Origin: Paramacrobiotus metropolitanus
Lineage: Eukaryota > Tardigrada > Eutardigrada > Parachela > Macrobiotidae
Direction of reading: 5' to 3'
NCBI RefSeq assembly: GCF_019649055.1
Contig: NW_026570229.1
Span: 1,860,001 to 1,924,000 of the forward strand
DNA: 64,000 nt
Shown here: positions 34,957 through 45,200 of the stretch, in pieces
Position numbering within the stretch: the stretch's first letter is position 1
Layout: every line of letters begins with the position of its first letter
The notes under the pieces: generated by a model
Database searches by the model: none
What the model was told of the DNA's origin: nothing
Seen by the model: the letters and a program-made list of their open reading frames with translations, nothing else
Position numbers and translations under genes: made by a program

Positions 34957-35660
34957 ATGATGTAGCGATTTTTTTTTCGTTACGGTAAGTACTATCATCA
35001 CCTTATACGGTTACAGGTTATACAGAAATGGAGATCTTTGACTAAATAAACGACAATGTCAAATAAACCTTCCTGCTGCTGGGCAGCGTTGCGGCTTTTC
35101 ACGTTGAACGGCTAGTTTTGCTACCACCATGGTCCATGGAGGTTTACGACCATGGATATCGTAGTGGATAGCGTAGATTGCATGGCTGCGCATAACTTGA
35201 CATAATTATGTCCATATCTTTATGTTCATTTTTATGCCTGAGTGTTTGTGAGCTACGGTCAAGTTGGAGTGAGAGGAAGGTGGGACTCATCTGGCCTGCA
35301 AGATCGGATGTGTAATTTGCAGTGGTTTGTTACCCGTGTTTTTCAAGCTTTCAGGTGTTTACGAGTATGAGTATGTGTGTTAGAAAACGGCACAGTGGTC
35401 GGGAGTGCAGCTGCCAAGGTGAATCTGTCAAGGTGTCGTGAATATGACGTCGTTATGTCGTGAATCTGACATCGTGAATCTACACTGTATTTCCCTTAGT
35501 AAACGTCCGGCGGTAGACAGTTGGTTAATTTAACTTAATTGTATCCTTTTTAACATTTTTAACGTAATCAGAGTAGAAGACCCTGTGCCCACGACAGCCG
35601 CCCATACCACCGCCTACCTGGTTGGCTCAAGCTCAAGCACAAATATCTTGATCTTCGCCA
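34957..35660. other. No gene recognised
   Basis: Nothing supported between the gag remnant and the tandem duplications. Confidence 0.35.
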
Positions 35661-36388
35661 ACAGCGGCGAGAGCTATTTACTCCGCTCCAATACCGCTAT
35701 TTTCCCAGAGGTTTTCCTTTTATGAATACTTCTACACTTTGTAAAACAGACTGTATCACTCTGTCTTTGCGTAGTATTCTGTAGTGTATAGCAGTAGCAA
35801 GTAATGATTGCAAAATATCGATATTTACAGCGGCGAGAGCTATTTACTCCGCTCCAATACGCTATTTTCCCAGAGGTTTTCCTTTTATGAATACTTCTAC
35901 ACTTTGTAAAGCAGACTGTATCACTCTGTCTTTGCGTAGTATTCTGTAGTGTATAGCAGTAGCAAGTAATGATTGCAAAATATCGACAAAATATCGCCAG
36001 AAATATCGGCTACCGATCACTTCGGCCGTTTTCATTTCGGCCGCGCTCATTTCGGCCAAGTTTTTCGGCCGCCACTCACTTCGGCCGCCACTCACTTCGG
36101 CCGCCACTCACTTCGGCCCCCATTCACTTCGGCCGTCATTCATTTCGGGGCAGACTGTATCACTCTGTCTTTGCGTAGTATTCTGTAGTGTATAGCAGTA
36201 GCAAGTAATGATTGCAAAATATCGACAAAATATCGCCAAAAATATCGGCTACCGATCACTTCGGCCGTTTTCATTTCGGCCGCGCTCATTTCGGCCAAGT
36301 TTTTCGGCCGCCACTCACTTCGGCCGCCACTCACTTCGGCCGCCACTCACTTCGGCCCCCATTCACTTCGGCGGTCATTCATTTCGGG
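35661..36388. repeat. Tandem duplications (165 bp and 239 bp)
   Basis: A 165-bp unit (CTGTATCACTCTG.. at 35,751 and 35,916) is followed by a 239-bp unit (35,916 and 36,155) that combines the same segment with the (CACTTCGGCC)n arm of a foldback-like element. The copies are nearly identical, so the duplications are recent. Confidence 0.8.
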
Positions 36389-36594
36389 GCCACAGAACAT
36401 TTTAGCGGAAATTGGGTTTTCCAAAACTTTTAATATGCACCGTGTAACTACAGAGCAGCTAAGTCCTTACGCGCAAAAAGTTGATCGGTTTCTATTTAAT
36501 TTTGCACACACAATTTGCTTGAGCAGTTTTTGAAGTGTAACAGTCACCATAATGTCTCATATTCCCGATTGTTCTGATTAACACCTTAACCTAA
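36015..36594. mobile_element. Foldback-like element, left part
   Basis: GATCACTTCGGCCG at 36,015-36,028 (again at 36,254-36,267 through duplication) starts an arm of repeated CACTTCGGCCGC words. The matching inverted terminus CGGCCGAAGTGATC lies at 54,926-54,939, on the far side of the giant retrotransposon. The two parts join at the CTAA target duplication. Confidence 0.7.
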
Positions 36595-36936
36595 TGTGAG
36601 ACGAGGCTCACTAGCGTTCACGCCCGTGGCGCTAGGCGCTACGCCTTAGGATTTCGTGTCTGTGTTGTGTCTCGCTCTGATTGGCTAGTGGGCGCGGCAT
36701 AGCACGTGCTGCACAGTGATGCACACTGTGGAATTGGCTCTACGTTTTACGATCGAGCTGCGCCGATCACTTGTTGATTTCTGGTCTCCAGACTTTCAAT
36801 ATTATTAAAAGTCAGCGATTACGGTGCGACGTTTTGTGTTTCCGCATAGCTCGCGATCCAGATCGTATCGCTCACTCCACAGGATAGATCCCGTTTCTGT
36901 CTCTGTCTCTGGATCCATTCTGGATCTAGCTTTAGA
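36595..36936 (+). repeat. 5' LTR
   Basis: 342 bp, starting TGTGAGACGAGG and ending CTAGCTTTAGA. It matches the 3' LTR base for base on reading. A TATTAAAAG sequence near 36,803 may act as the TATA element. Terminal dinucleotides are TG..GA rather than TG..CA; the end is fixed by the adjoining primer site and target duplication. Confidence 0.93.
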
Positions 36937-36947
36937 TGGTAGCAGAG
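36937..36947 (+). other. Primer binding site, initiator-Met tRNA
   Basis: TGGTAGCAGAG begins at the first base after the LTR and matches the complement of the 3' end of eukaryotic initiator tRNA-Met (CTCTGCTACCA) over 11 bases. This tRNA primes several Ty3 and copia elements. Confidence 0.8.
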
Positions 36948-37130
36948 CCGACAGCGGTTCTCTGATTTGATTTGATTTGTGTCAGGCAAAGTTGGCCTTT
37001 TATCCGACGCGATACCCGTGACCAGGAAGGCACAGGTCTGTTACACAGCAAAGCGCACACCACAAGCGGTGCAAATTCCTAATCTGACGCGGATTTCCAG
37101 CTTCGGTTTTCGGTACGGTATCTTCAGCGA

Positions 37131-37259
37131 AGAACCGTGCTGTTTCCTTAGCTGTGCAAGAGTTCAAGAGTTTCAGTCGTCAGTGTTCCTCGGTGTAGAG
37201 TCTTCAGCGAAGACCTACACTGGTGTCACTGATACTCGGCAAGGCTTCAGCGAAGCCTA
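37131..37259 (+). promoter_or_regulatory. Three TTCAGCGAAG stem-loops in the leader
   Basis: TCTTCAGCGAAGA (37,131), GTCTTCAGCGAAGAC (about 37,200) and AGGCTTCAGCGAAGCCT (about 37,242) are short hairpins with the same CTTC-AGC-GAAG core and different outer stem bases, an arrangement that shows pairing is kept. Placed between primer site and gag, they could be packaging or dimerisation signals; that role is inference. Confidence 0.5.
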
Positions 37260-37829
37260 AGCCGTGGGCCACAAGAGGCGAAGCGCCGAAAGGGGCGCAC
37301 GGGGAAAAGACAGATCAGACTCCACCAAACTGGTCGTAGAGCACCACTACTGTTGCTACGGCACAGCCGGCACAGTAACAGACTAATAGCGCGAGGCACG
37401 CTACGGAACAGCGGCGACGCGGGAACGGATTTGGAGAAGAATTGGATCATCTGGATCATTTTTCCCGTGGAACGGACGGACGTGGAACGGACGGACGGTT
37501 AACAGGTAGAAAAACCGTTATTAATTACGGGATTGGCTAGTTGATAAATTTGGCAATCTCTATTGGTTCGTACTGAGCTGAGCGTAGACGTAGGCGGAGT
37601 TTTGCACACGGCGCGCATGTCTGGCCGTTGACCGTGACGTCAGGCTAATATAAAATTTAAATGGTTTAACGTGATTGGTCGGTTATCTGAGCTGTGATTG
37701 GCTGAAATTTGAACTGAATAATTTGAGCTAGCGGACCAATAGGAACGGAGTAAACAACGTAAATGGGGATTTTCCGTTGAACTTTAACTGCAAAGAGGCA
37801 AATTGAGATGAGACGAGATATTTGAAAAG

Positions 37830-38118
37830 AAAAGTGACCTTTAACTGAAATTGAGCTGGAAAGTGACCTTTAACTGAAATTGAGCTGGAAAGTGACCTTT
37901 AGCTGAAATTGAGTTGGAAAGTGACCTTTGATTTGAATTGAGCTGGAAAGTGACCTTTAACTGAAATTGAGCTGGAAAGTGACCTTTAGCTGAAATTGAG
38001 TTGGAAAGTGACCTTTGATTTGAATTGAGCTGGAAAGTGACCTTTAACTGAAATTGAGCTGGAAAGTGACCTTTAACTGAAATTGAGTTGGAAAGTGACC
38101 TTTTGAGTTCAGACGATT
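37830..38118 (+). repeat. 29-bp tandem array of GTGACCTTT units
   Basis: About ten units of CTGGAAAGTGACCTTTAACTGAAATTGAG (variants with AGCTG or TTTGAATT) repeat every 29 bp. The GTGACCTTT core then continues without the rest of the unit at irregular spacing to about 38,425, giving about 17 copies in the leader, all in the same orientation. Confidence 0.9.
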
Positions 38119-38501
38119 GGGAAAGTGACCTTTACCAAAAAGTTGGAAGTGATTAGTGACCTTTAGGATCTGAAATTGGCAAAACGTGACCTTTAACGAA
38201 GTCGAATAGTATAGCGATATCAGCGGCTGTAGGATTTTGTCTGTAAACGTGTTCCGAACTGTAAAAGCGGTTTCGAAGTTTTGTCGTAAAAAGTGACCTT
38301 TAGGGCAAATCTCTCGAACTTTTTATCGAAAAAGTGACCTTTAAACGGAACTTAGCCGAAATCTTTCAATCGAAAAGTGACCTTTAACCAGGACTTTGAA
38401 AAATCTCGAAGTACGGAGTGACCTTTAGGACAATTGATTAAACCATACAATAACGTGTGTGTGAGAACAATTGGCAGGGGCGTCAAAGTTATCCGATCAA
38501 A

Positions 38502-41500
38502 ATGGACAAAGACAAGGAACAACCCACTTCTACCGGCAGCCAGGGAAGCACAAGCTCCCGCAGCTCACAGCAAGGCGCACCAAACCCGTACAAAAAGGAT
38601 TTGCACACATACTTGCGTCCAGTTGGACATGAGCGGAATACTCGAGCGCCTAAGGCATTCGAGAAGAAGGAATCGCGGGGCTCTGATAGCACTTATCAGA
38701 AGGCGCTCGAAGCGGTCGCAAATCAGGAAAGCTCCAGTGACGACCAGAAGCACACTCCCGCGCCTGCGGCGGGAAGTGAACCGATGAACCAGACAAAGGT
38801 CACTGGGGAGGAAAAATCCACAGAAAGAGGAGCGGAACTAGCTGGAGCATCACAGTCGGATGCTACCACCAGCGTAACGGACGAGCAGGATAAAAATGTA
38901 AACCTGGCTCAAATGGAAGTTGAAAAGACAAAGGTCACCGAAGAGGAACTGTCTGTACTGGGATTGGATGACCTTTCACTGAATGATAAGACCGCAAGCG
39001 ATGACCTTTGGGCAACTCCAATGGTGTCAGATGAATCGAATGAATCGTATTTCACGGACGACGAAGCAACGATGAATATGTCGTTCCAATCTGCCATGAG
39101 ACAAGCTGACCGGGCCGAAGGGATGACACCTTTCAAGGAAATACCCGAGCACCTTATCGAAAGGACACAAACAGGAAAGGTCATTAACGTACGACCACCG
39201 TCACCGAATAGTCCTACGTCAACTCTGAAGAGACGCGTGAAGGAATTGGAAGAAGAGCTCGAAGCCAAGGACGGCCAGGAGATGAAGAAGAAACAGGAAT
39301 ATCAAAACCGGATAGGATCTCTGGATGCTCGCATTTATGAATTGGAGCAACAACAGGCTGACTTGGAAAGCACAGCGGACGGATGGAAGATCAAATACGA
39401 ACGTCAAAAGGAACTCGCTGAGGAATACCTAAAGATGGTAGATGACAGAGAAATGGAAGGTCATCTTGCAGTCAGTGACCTTTACGAGAGTATGTCGGAA
39501 GAATCAGCGGAAAGGTCACGACACTTAGTAAAATTGAAGGACGAGTGCGACGCATTGAAACAAAAGGTCACCGAAGCGGAAGCTAAAAGAGACGAATATG
39601 GAAACAAACTTGCGGAAGCTACACAGCGACTGTTGACAAACACTAATGAGGTGTTTAAACTCAGAAATGAGTTGAAGCTGCGAGATGAGAGCATCGGAAC
39701 TCTCCAGAAGGAATCACAGGACCATCAGAGAAGAGCCGACGATGCCGTCAAAGTGGCTAAGGGCCTGCGTGATCTTACAGCCACCGAAGGCGCACGGTTG
39801 AGCAATGGAATAAGACAGGTCATGGAAGAGAATAAGGTGCTGAAAGAAAACATCGGAAAGGTCACCGAAGAGAATACCGAGTTGAAAGGAGCCGCTAAAA
39901 CAATTGCCGAACAGGGCATGAGGTGGAAACACGAGGCACACCTCTTGGACGTAAAGGTCACGGCGCTCGAACTGAAAGATAAGGAGTGGCAACAATCAGT
40001 CCACCAGAAGACACAAGAGATCATTAAACTCAACACGGAACTGATTGATATGACCCAAACAGTAATGACGAGAGAAGACGAGGTCACTCAGACAAAAAAC
40101 CAGCTGAAGGCGGCAGCCGAGGAATATACGAAACTGGAAAGAGATGTGACCCAGTTGGTGGAACACATAAAAAAAGCGGAGAATGACACTGAAAAGGTCA
40201 TCCAGGAGAAAACGTTCCAACTCCACCAGCACATGTTGAAGGTCAAGGAGGAGAATCAGAACTTGAAAACTGAGAAGGAAGAATTCCAGCTGAAAGTCAG
40301 ACGCCTTGAAGAAGAGAATAAGGCCCTTAACATGTCGAACAAACACAAGGATGAACAGCTGTTGCAATATGGAGTCAGAATTGCAACAGTGGAGTCACCA
40401 CCGCCCAGTTACAGTAAAGCACATGAAACGGGCACGGGCAAAAGTTTCCACTTTGAGATGCCGCTACGAACTGGTACCGGTAAAGGAAATGTTAAAAATG
40501 AAACGAACGGTGACAAGGGCAAAGACGACAAAGAACTACCATCAGGAGGTTATCCGCAAACGAGTCACGGTGATCCCTCCCAATTTCCCCCGCACATCGA
40601 AACGAACGTCTTCATCGATGAAGGGAGAAGAGACCGACCGCCCAGCCGGCAAGAGCGCCCACGGAAGTCCCGCTACGGAAAGGCGAAACGAAACCAAAAT
40701 GACGACGAAAGTAGCGAAGAGGAGGATGACCCGACAGCAGAAACGACAGCCGCACAATTGACAAAAGCACTCAATTCGATGGCTCGGAAAACGACGTTAG
40801 TGACCTTTGATGGAAGTCGCGATGCAGTTAATGGCTGGACACAATTGGTCAGGGATACGCAGCGAACCTACCGACTTACTGATGATCAAATTTTAATCGA
40901 AATAGCTAGCGCGGTGAAGGGACCGGCAAAAATCTGGTTCGAGGGAGAGAGAGAAATCGCACTCCAGGAAGAGATCGAATATACGGTTACAGAATGGATG
41001 ACCAAATTCAAGGATGAATATGGTGACCGTGACGAAGAAGTTCTTGGGTTACGGGAAGCCATGGCAAGGAAATTCGACCTGGGAAAAGAAACACTTGACC
41101 AGTTTTACCAGGCGATAATGAAATACAAAGCGAAGCGAATTATCACTGAAAAACAAGCAGTCGGTTTCCTGATCGAAGGATGCAGAATAGACAGTGACCT
41201 TTATAAGGCACTGCGAACGCAACAGTGCAGAACACCAACCGAGATCAAAGATTTCTTCCGACATTGGTCGGCGGGAGAGGAAAAATATAAAGCACCAAAA
41301 GGTCAACGCAACCAGGACTATGTCACAATTCGCACTGGACAAGTTGAAACGGTGCCACAACAAAGGGTCGCGGCAGCACCAGTCCAGCAGCCGGTTGAAT
41401 ACCGAAGGGAGGCTCCGATGCAAGAAGTCACCAAGGAAGTGACCTTTATCGACAGCCAGACGGGACAACCACTTACATATGCAATGGTAGCTGCGATACA

Positions 41501-42287
41501 GGCGGCGGCCCAAGTGAGGCCAGTACCCCAGAATGTGGCACCAGCGAACGCGGTGTTACCACAACAAGGAATGGGTAACGGAAACTTTGGTGGGAACGGA
41601 TATGGAAATGGAAATTGGAATGGAGGTCAAGGGAACTTCCAGAATCAAGGTCAAGGTCAAGGGAACTTTCAGCCAAATAGAGGAAACCAGAATAACTTCC
41701 AGCAGAATCAGGGGTCACGAACGGAATTCAAATTTCAAATGATTGATGGATGGGTTGCAAATGGTGCGCAGATGTGCCAGTACTGTATGTACGGCAACCA
41801 TCAAACACAGGGATGTAAGTTCGCAAATACGCCGCCAGAGCAGAATCCGAACCTGTTCGCCTTCAGAGAGTGGCAACGCCTTCGCGCCACGGGCGGCTGG
41901 CGTCAGGCGGTGGCAAACGGATATGACCTGATCGCTCAATGGTATCAGGCGAAAGCGAACTTTCAACAAGGAAACGGAAACTATGGAAATGGAAATGGAA
42001 ATGGTGGCCAAGACGGTGGCAATCGTAGTGGTTACGGTCGCGGCGGCTTCAGAGGAAGAAACAGAGGCTTCGGTCGTGGAAACTGGAATGGTGGCAACCG
42101 AAACGGCGGAAATGGAGGTGGCCAAGGAAACTACCAACAGGGTGGTGGCCAATATAATAATGGCGGCGGCGGACAGAATCCTAACCCGGCAAATGATATC
42201 GGACAACAACAAGGAAATTTACAAGGAAATGTGCAAGGCGCGCAACAAGGTGGGGCGCCGGTTCAGGGAAACGAACAAGATCAGTAG
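38502..42287 (+). CDS. Gag polyprotein of the giant Ty3 element
   Basis: ATG 38,502 (AAAATGG context) opens 1,261 codons; the frame extends slightly upstream without ATG. The first ~230 residues are low-complexity and charged, then about 400 residues of near-continuous coiled coil (LKRRVKELEEELEAKDG, IRQVMEENKVLKENIGKV), a Gag capsid-like domain (about 40,800-41,270; GWTQLVRDTQRTYRL, FKDEYGDRDEEVLGL), a C-x2-C-x4-H-x4-C knuckle at 41,775-41,816, and a Gly/Asn/Gln-rich RGG-type tail (GYGRGGFRGRNRGFGRGN) that should bind RNA. Gag proteins package the RNA into virus-like particles. The coiled coil is far longer than in usual Ty3 Gags. KVT, ERS, SDL and VTF peptides mark embedded AAAGGTCA words. 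Confidence 0.88.
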   Translation: MDKDKEQPTSTGSQGSTSSRSSQQGAPNPYKKDLHTYLRPVGHERNTRAPKAFEKKESRGSDSTYQKALEAVANQESSSDDQKHTPAPAAGSEPMNQTKVTGEEKSTERGAELAGASQSDATTSVTDEQDKNVNLAQMEVEKTKVTEEELSVLGLDDLSLNDKTASDDLWATPMVSDESNESYFTDDEATMNMSFQSAMRQADRAEGMTPFKEIPEHLIERTQTGKVINVRPPSPNSPTSTLKRRVKELEEELEAKDGQEMKKKQEYQNRIGSLDARIYELEQQQADLESTADGWKIKYERQKELAEEYLKMVDDREMEGHLAVSDLYESMSEESAERSRHLVKLKDECDALKQKVTEAEAKRDEYGNKLAEATQRLLTNTNEVFKLRNELKLRDESIGTLQKESQDHQRRADDAVKVAKGLRDLTATEGARLSNGIRQVMEENKVLKENIGKVTEENTELKGAAKTIAEQGMRWKHEAHLLDVKVTALELKDKEWQQSVHQKTQEIIKLNTELIDMTQTVMTREDEVTQTKNQLKAAAEEYTKLERDVTQLVEHIKKAENDTEKVIQEKTFQLHQHMLKVKEENQNLKTEKEEFQLKVRRLEEENKALNMSNKHKDEQLLQYGVRIATVESPPPSYSKAHETGTGKSFHFEMPLRTGTGKGNVKNETNGDKGKDDKELPSGGYPQTSHGDPSQFPPHIETNVFIDEGRRDRPPSRQERPRKSRYGKAKRNQNDDESSEEEDDPTAETTAAQLTKALNSMARKTTLVTFDGSRDAVNGWTQLVRDTQRTYRLTDDQILIEIASAVKGPAKIWFEGEREIALQEEIEYTVTEWMTKFKDEYGDRDEEVLGLREAMARKFDLGKETLDQFYQAIMKYKAKRIITEKQAVGFLIEGCRIDSDLYKALRTQQCRTPTEIKDFFRHWSAGEEKYKAPKGQRNQDYVTIRTGQVETVPQQRVAAAPVQQPVEYRREAPMQEVTKEVTFIDSQTGQPLTYAMVAAIQAAAQVRPVPQNVAPANAVLPQQGMGNGNFGGNGYGNGNWNGGQGNFQNQGQGQGNFQPNRGNQNNFQQNQGSRTEFKFQMIDGWVANGAQMCQYCMYGNHQTQGCKFANTPPEQNPNLFAFREWQRLRATGGWRQAVANGYDLIAQWYQAKANFQQGNGNYGNGNGNGGQDGGNRSGYGRGGFRGRNRGFGRGNWNGGNRNGGNGGGQGNYQQGGGQYNNGGGGQNPNPANDIGQQQGNLQGNVQGAQQGGAPVQGNEQDQ
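42215..42221 (+). promoter_or_regulatory. Candidate -1 ribosomal frameshift site AAATTTA
   Basis: A-AAT-TTA is in the gag frame and is a canonical X-XXY-YYZ heptamer. It falls inside the only window where slipping is productive: the last pol-frame stop is TGA at 42,194-42,196 and gag ends at 42,285-42,287. A -1 shift here reads on into pol with no stop. A GGCGC..GCGCC hairpin starts 15 nt downstream. Confidence 0.6.
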
Positions 42288-45200
42288 GCGCCGGTGAGCC
42301 TACTGATCGACCCGACCCTAAACCACCGGATAAAAAGGGAAAGGAAAGGTCACCACTGCAGAATGGCACTGCAGTGAATGTGACCACTGCAACGGCTATA
42401 AGGATGCCGTCGGCGCAAAAAGAAAGTGGACCGGCTATATGGATGCCGCAACCACAGCAAACGCCTATATGGATGCCGCCACAGCAAATTGAAACGGCTA
42501 TATGGATGTCGTCATTGCAAAAGGAAATTGAAACGGCTATAAGGATGCCGTCACAGCAGCAAAACGAACTGGTTATCGGGAAACCAGTACAAGCGGATAA
42601 AAGGTCACCGCAGAATGGTACTGCGAGTGGAAACGCGCAACGGGACCAAAGCTCACCGCAGAATGGTACTGCGAGTGGAAATTGTCGTGACGGTAGCGCG
42701 ACACTGCGAACAGCGCAGCAAAATGAAAGGTCACCGTACTGCAGCGAAGAGGTGTTAGCGCAACGACGCGCACAACGAAACGCAAAGATTCAACAGGCGT
42801 TTCTGAATCAAAAGAAACCGCAGAACGACACTGCGCAAGAGGAAAACGAGCAACATGCGAAATTCCGAAAATACTTGGCAGAAAATGATAAAGTGAATGA
42901 GTCACGTTGCGATTGTTACGGAGGGATAAAGCCAAAGTTCTGGAATTGTCCAGAGGACGAAGATGAGAAGTTGATAAGACAAAAATGGATGGAGCAGAAT
43001 ATCACTGCTAACAGAAAAGATGAAAGGTCACCTTCCGTAGGAAAAGTCCAAGTGAAAGGTCAAGGAGCGAATGCGAACGCTAAAGGTCACGGTGAAAGCG
43101 CCGTGTTAAAAGGTCAAGAAACAGACTTGACACTGCGAACAGCGCAGCAGAAGAATAGCGAACCGGCACAGCAGAACTCCGATGACTCACTTGAAAAAAA
43201 AAATGGCATATGGCAAAAAGTAGCCTACAGACCGAATGGGAATCACGGGATGTGGATACCTGTGACGCAAAAAGCGAAACAGAAAGCGGGAATGTCTCAA
43301 GAAGATTACTGGGACATGCGAGAATTGCGAACGCAACATGAGAGAAAACGACTGGAAGAATTGGTTACCGGAAAAGAAGTTAAAAGGTCACCGAACCTTG
43401 CTCCAGTATTCAACGCAACTGAATACAAGAATGCACAAGCTGACCTAAATAACTCGCGAAATGCACCACCGAAAGACAAACCGTCGAATTATGGCGAAAA
43501 AGTTCCCATACAAAAGATGTCAAACGGCGGATTTGTTATAAAGCGCAATGAAAGGTCACAGGACTTAGCGCAAAATGAACAGAAAGGAGGGTCAAACGAG
43601 AATGCGCAAATGCAACAGAGTAGCGCAGCCGAAAGGTCACGGGACTTGTCACAGGCACTGCAAAAGGATGCCAATGACAAGTCACCAGCTCGAACTGATG
43701 GAATGTCCTCGCAAATTGATCCGCCGAAAACGAATAATGAAGTGTCAGCAAAAGTGATTGAATGGATGACCGAAAAGGGATATGATATGGTTACATATGA
43801 AAGGTCACCAAATGAGATGAAAGATAGCGAAGCAGATGAATTGAAGCGAGCTGACCAAATAACAAGTGAAGTCATTGAGAAGTTGCGAGATAAACGAAAT
43901 GAAAACCGCAAAGAGGAACTGATCCACGAGGCGATAAATGAAGTGACTAAAGGTCACGTGGACAGCACAAAAGCAAATCCGCAAGTGCAGAACAATGAAA
44001 AGGTCACCAGCGGTAAAATGGCTGCAGAAAAGCAAACAGATAAGAAAGAGCCGCGCAAATTTTACGACGTTCGAACTGATGTGCCACACAGGATTGACAA
44101 GTTGAGGGAGATACTGAAAGGTCATAGCACTCCGGCGAAAGGACAAGTGCCTCCCGACATGGATCCGGGACCGGTATCTCTAATTCCTGTGAAATGCAAG
44201 ATACACACATTGAAGATTCAAAACGGAAAATTGCCCAAAAGAATTGAAGCGTATACACATGAAGTGAAAGTGGGAGACATAAAGGTCAACGCAATGTTGG
44301 ACACCGGTGCTGAGACGTCGCTGATCAGCAAACCGTTTTGTGAAAAGAATGGACTTCATATGCTCCCATTGCCACCAGACAGACTGGTGAAGATAAATGG
44401 AATTAGCGGAACGTCAGGATTCCTGGTGACGCACTACTGTGTAGCACCAGTGACCTTAAGGAAAAAGACTAGTGAACATTCCTTTTACGTCCGACCGAAA
44501 TGCGATGATGTACAAGTGTTATTGGGATTTGACTTCTTGGAAAAGAAATTTGTACTGATGGACAATGAAGGGGAGGAAGAAAAAGAAGATGACCCCAAAC
44601 CAATTGCCAAAGTCCAAGTCGGAAAGGTCACCGAACTTGTAAAACAGAAGGGAAATGTTCAGACCGATAATAAGGTGCTAATCCCAGTACCAGAGGCACC
44701 GGGAAAGGAGCAGAAAAAGATGGCACAAAAAGAATTGTCGACATTTGAACAGTTGAAATTGATCCAACAGGAGATTGGAAATACATTAAACCGGACACTG
44801 CTGACACAAAGGGGAAGAGAAAAGGTCATCCCAGTACCAGAGGCACCGGGAGTGACAAGAGCGCAGCAGAACGCGACAGAAGCGCAGCAGGAAAAAGTTA
44901 TCCCAGTACCAGAGGCACTGGAAACGAAAAATGAAAATGGGAATATCAAAAAAGTTATCCCAGTACCAGAGGCACTGGGAACGAAAGATGAAAGGCCACC
45001 AGTTGAGAATTTGGCATCAGAGCCGGATCCGAAAAACGTCAGCAAGACCTTTTTCGAACCACGACCTGCTACCGAAAATGAAAATGAAGAAAAAGATTTG
45101 CAGAGAGTGCCAGAGCGCACCCCGAATCTTTTAGAACCTCGATCTGCTACCGGAAATGACGAAAGGTCACCAACACTTGAAGAGATAGCTGCCACACAGA

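Noticed and set aside
37830-38118. CRISPR-like array of 29-bp repeats
   Set aside because: Units are contiguous with no unique spacers and lie in a eukaryotic retrotransposon leader; it is a simple tandem repeat.
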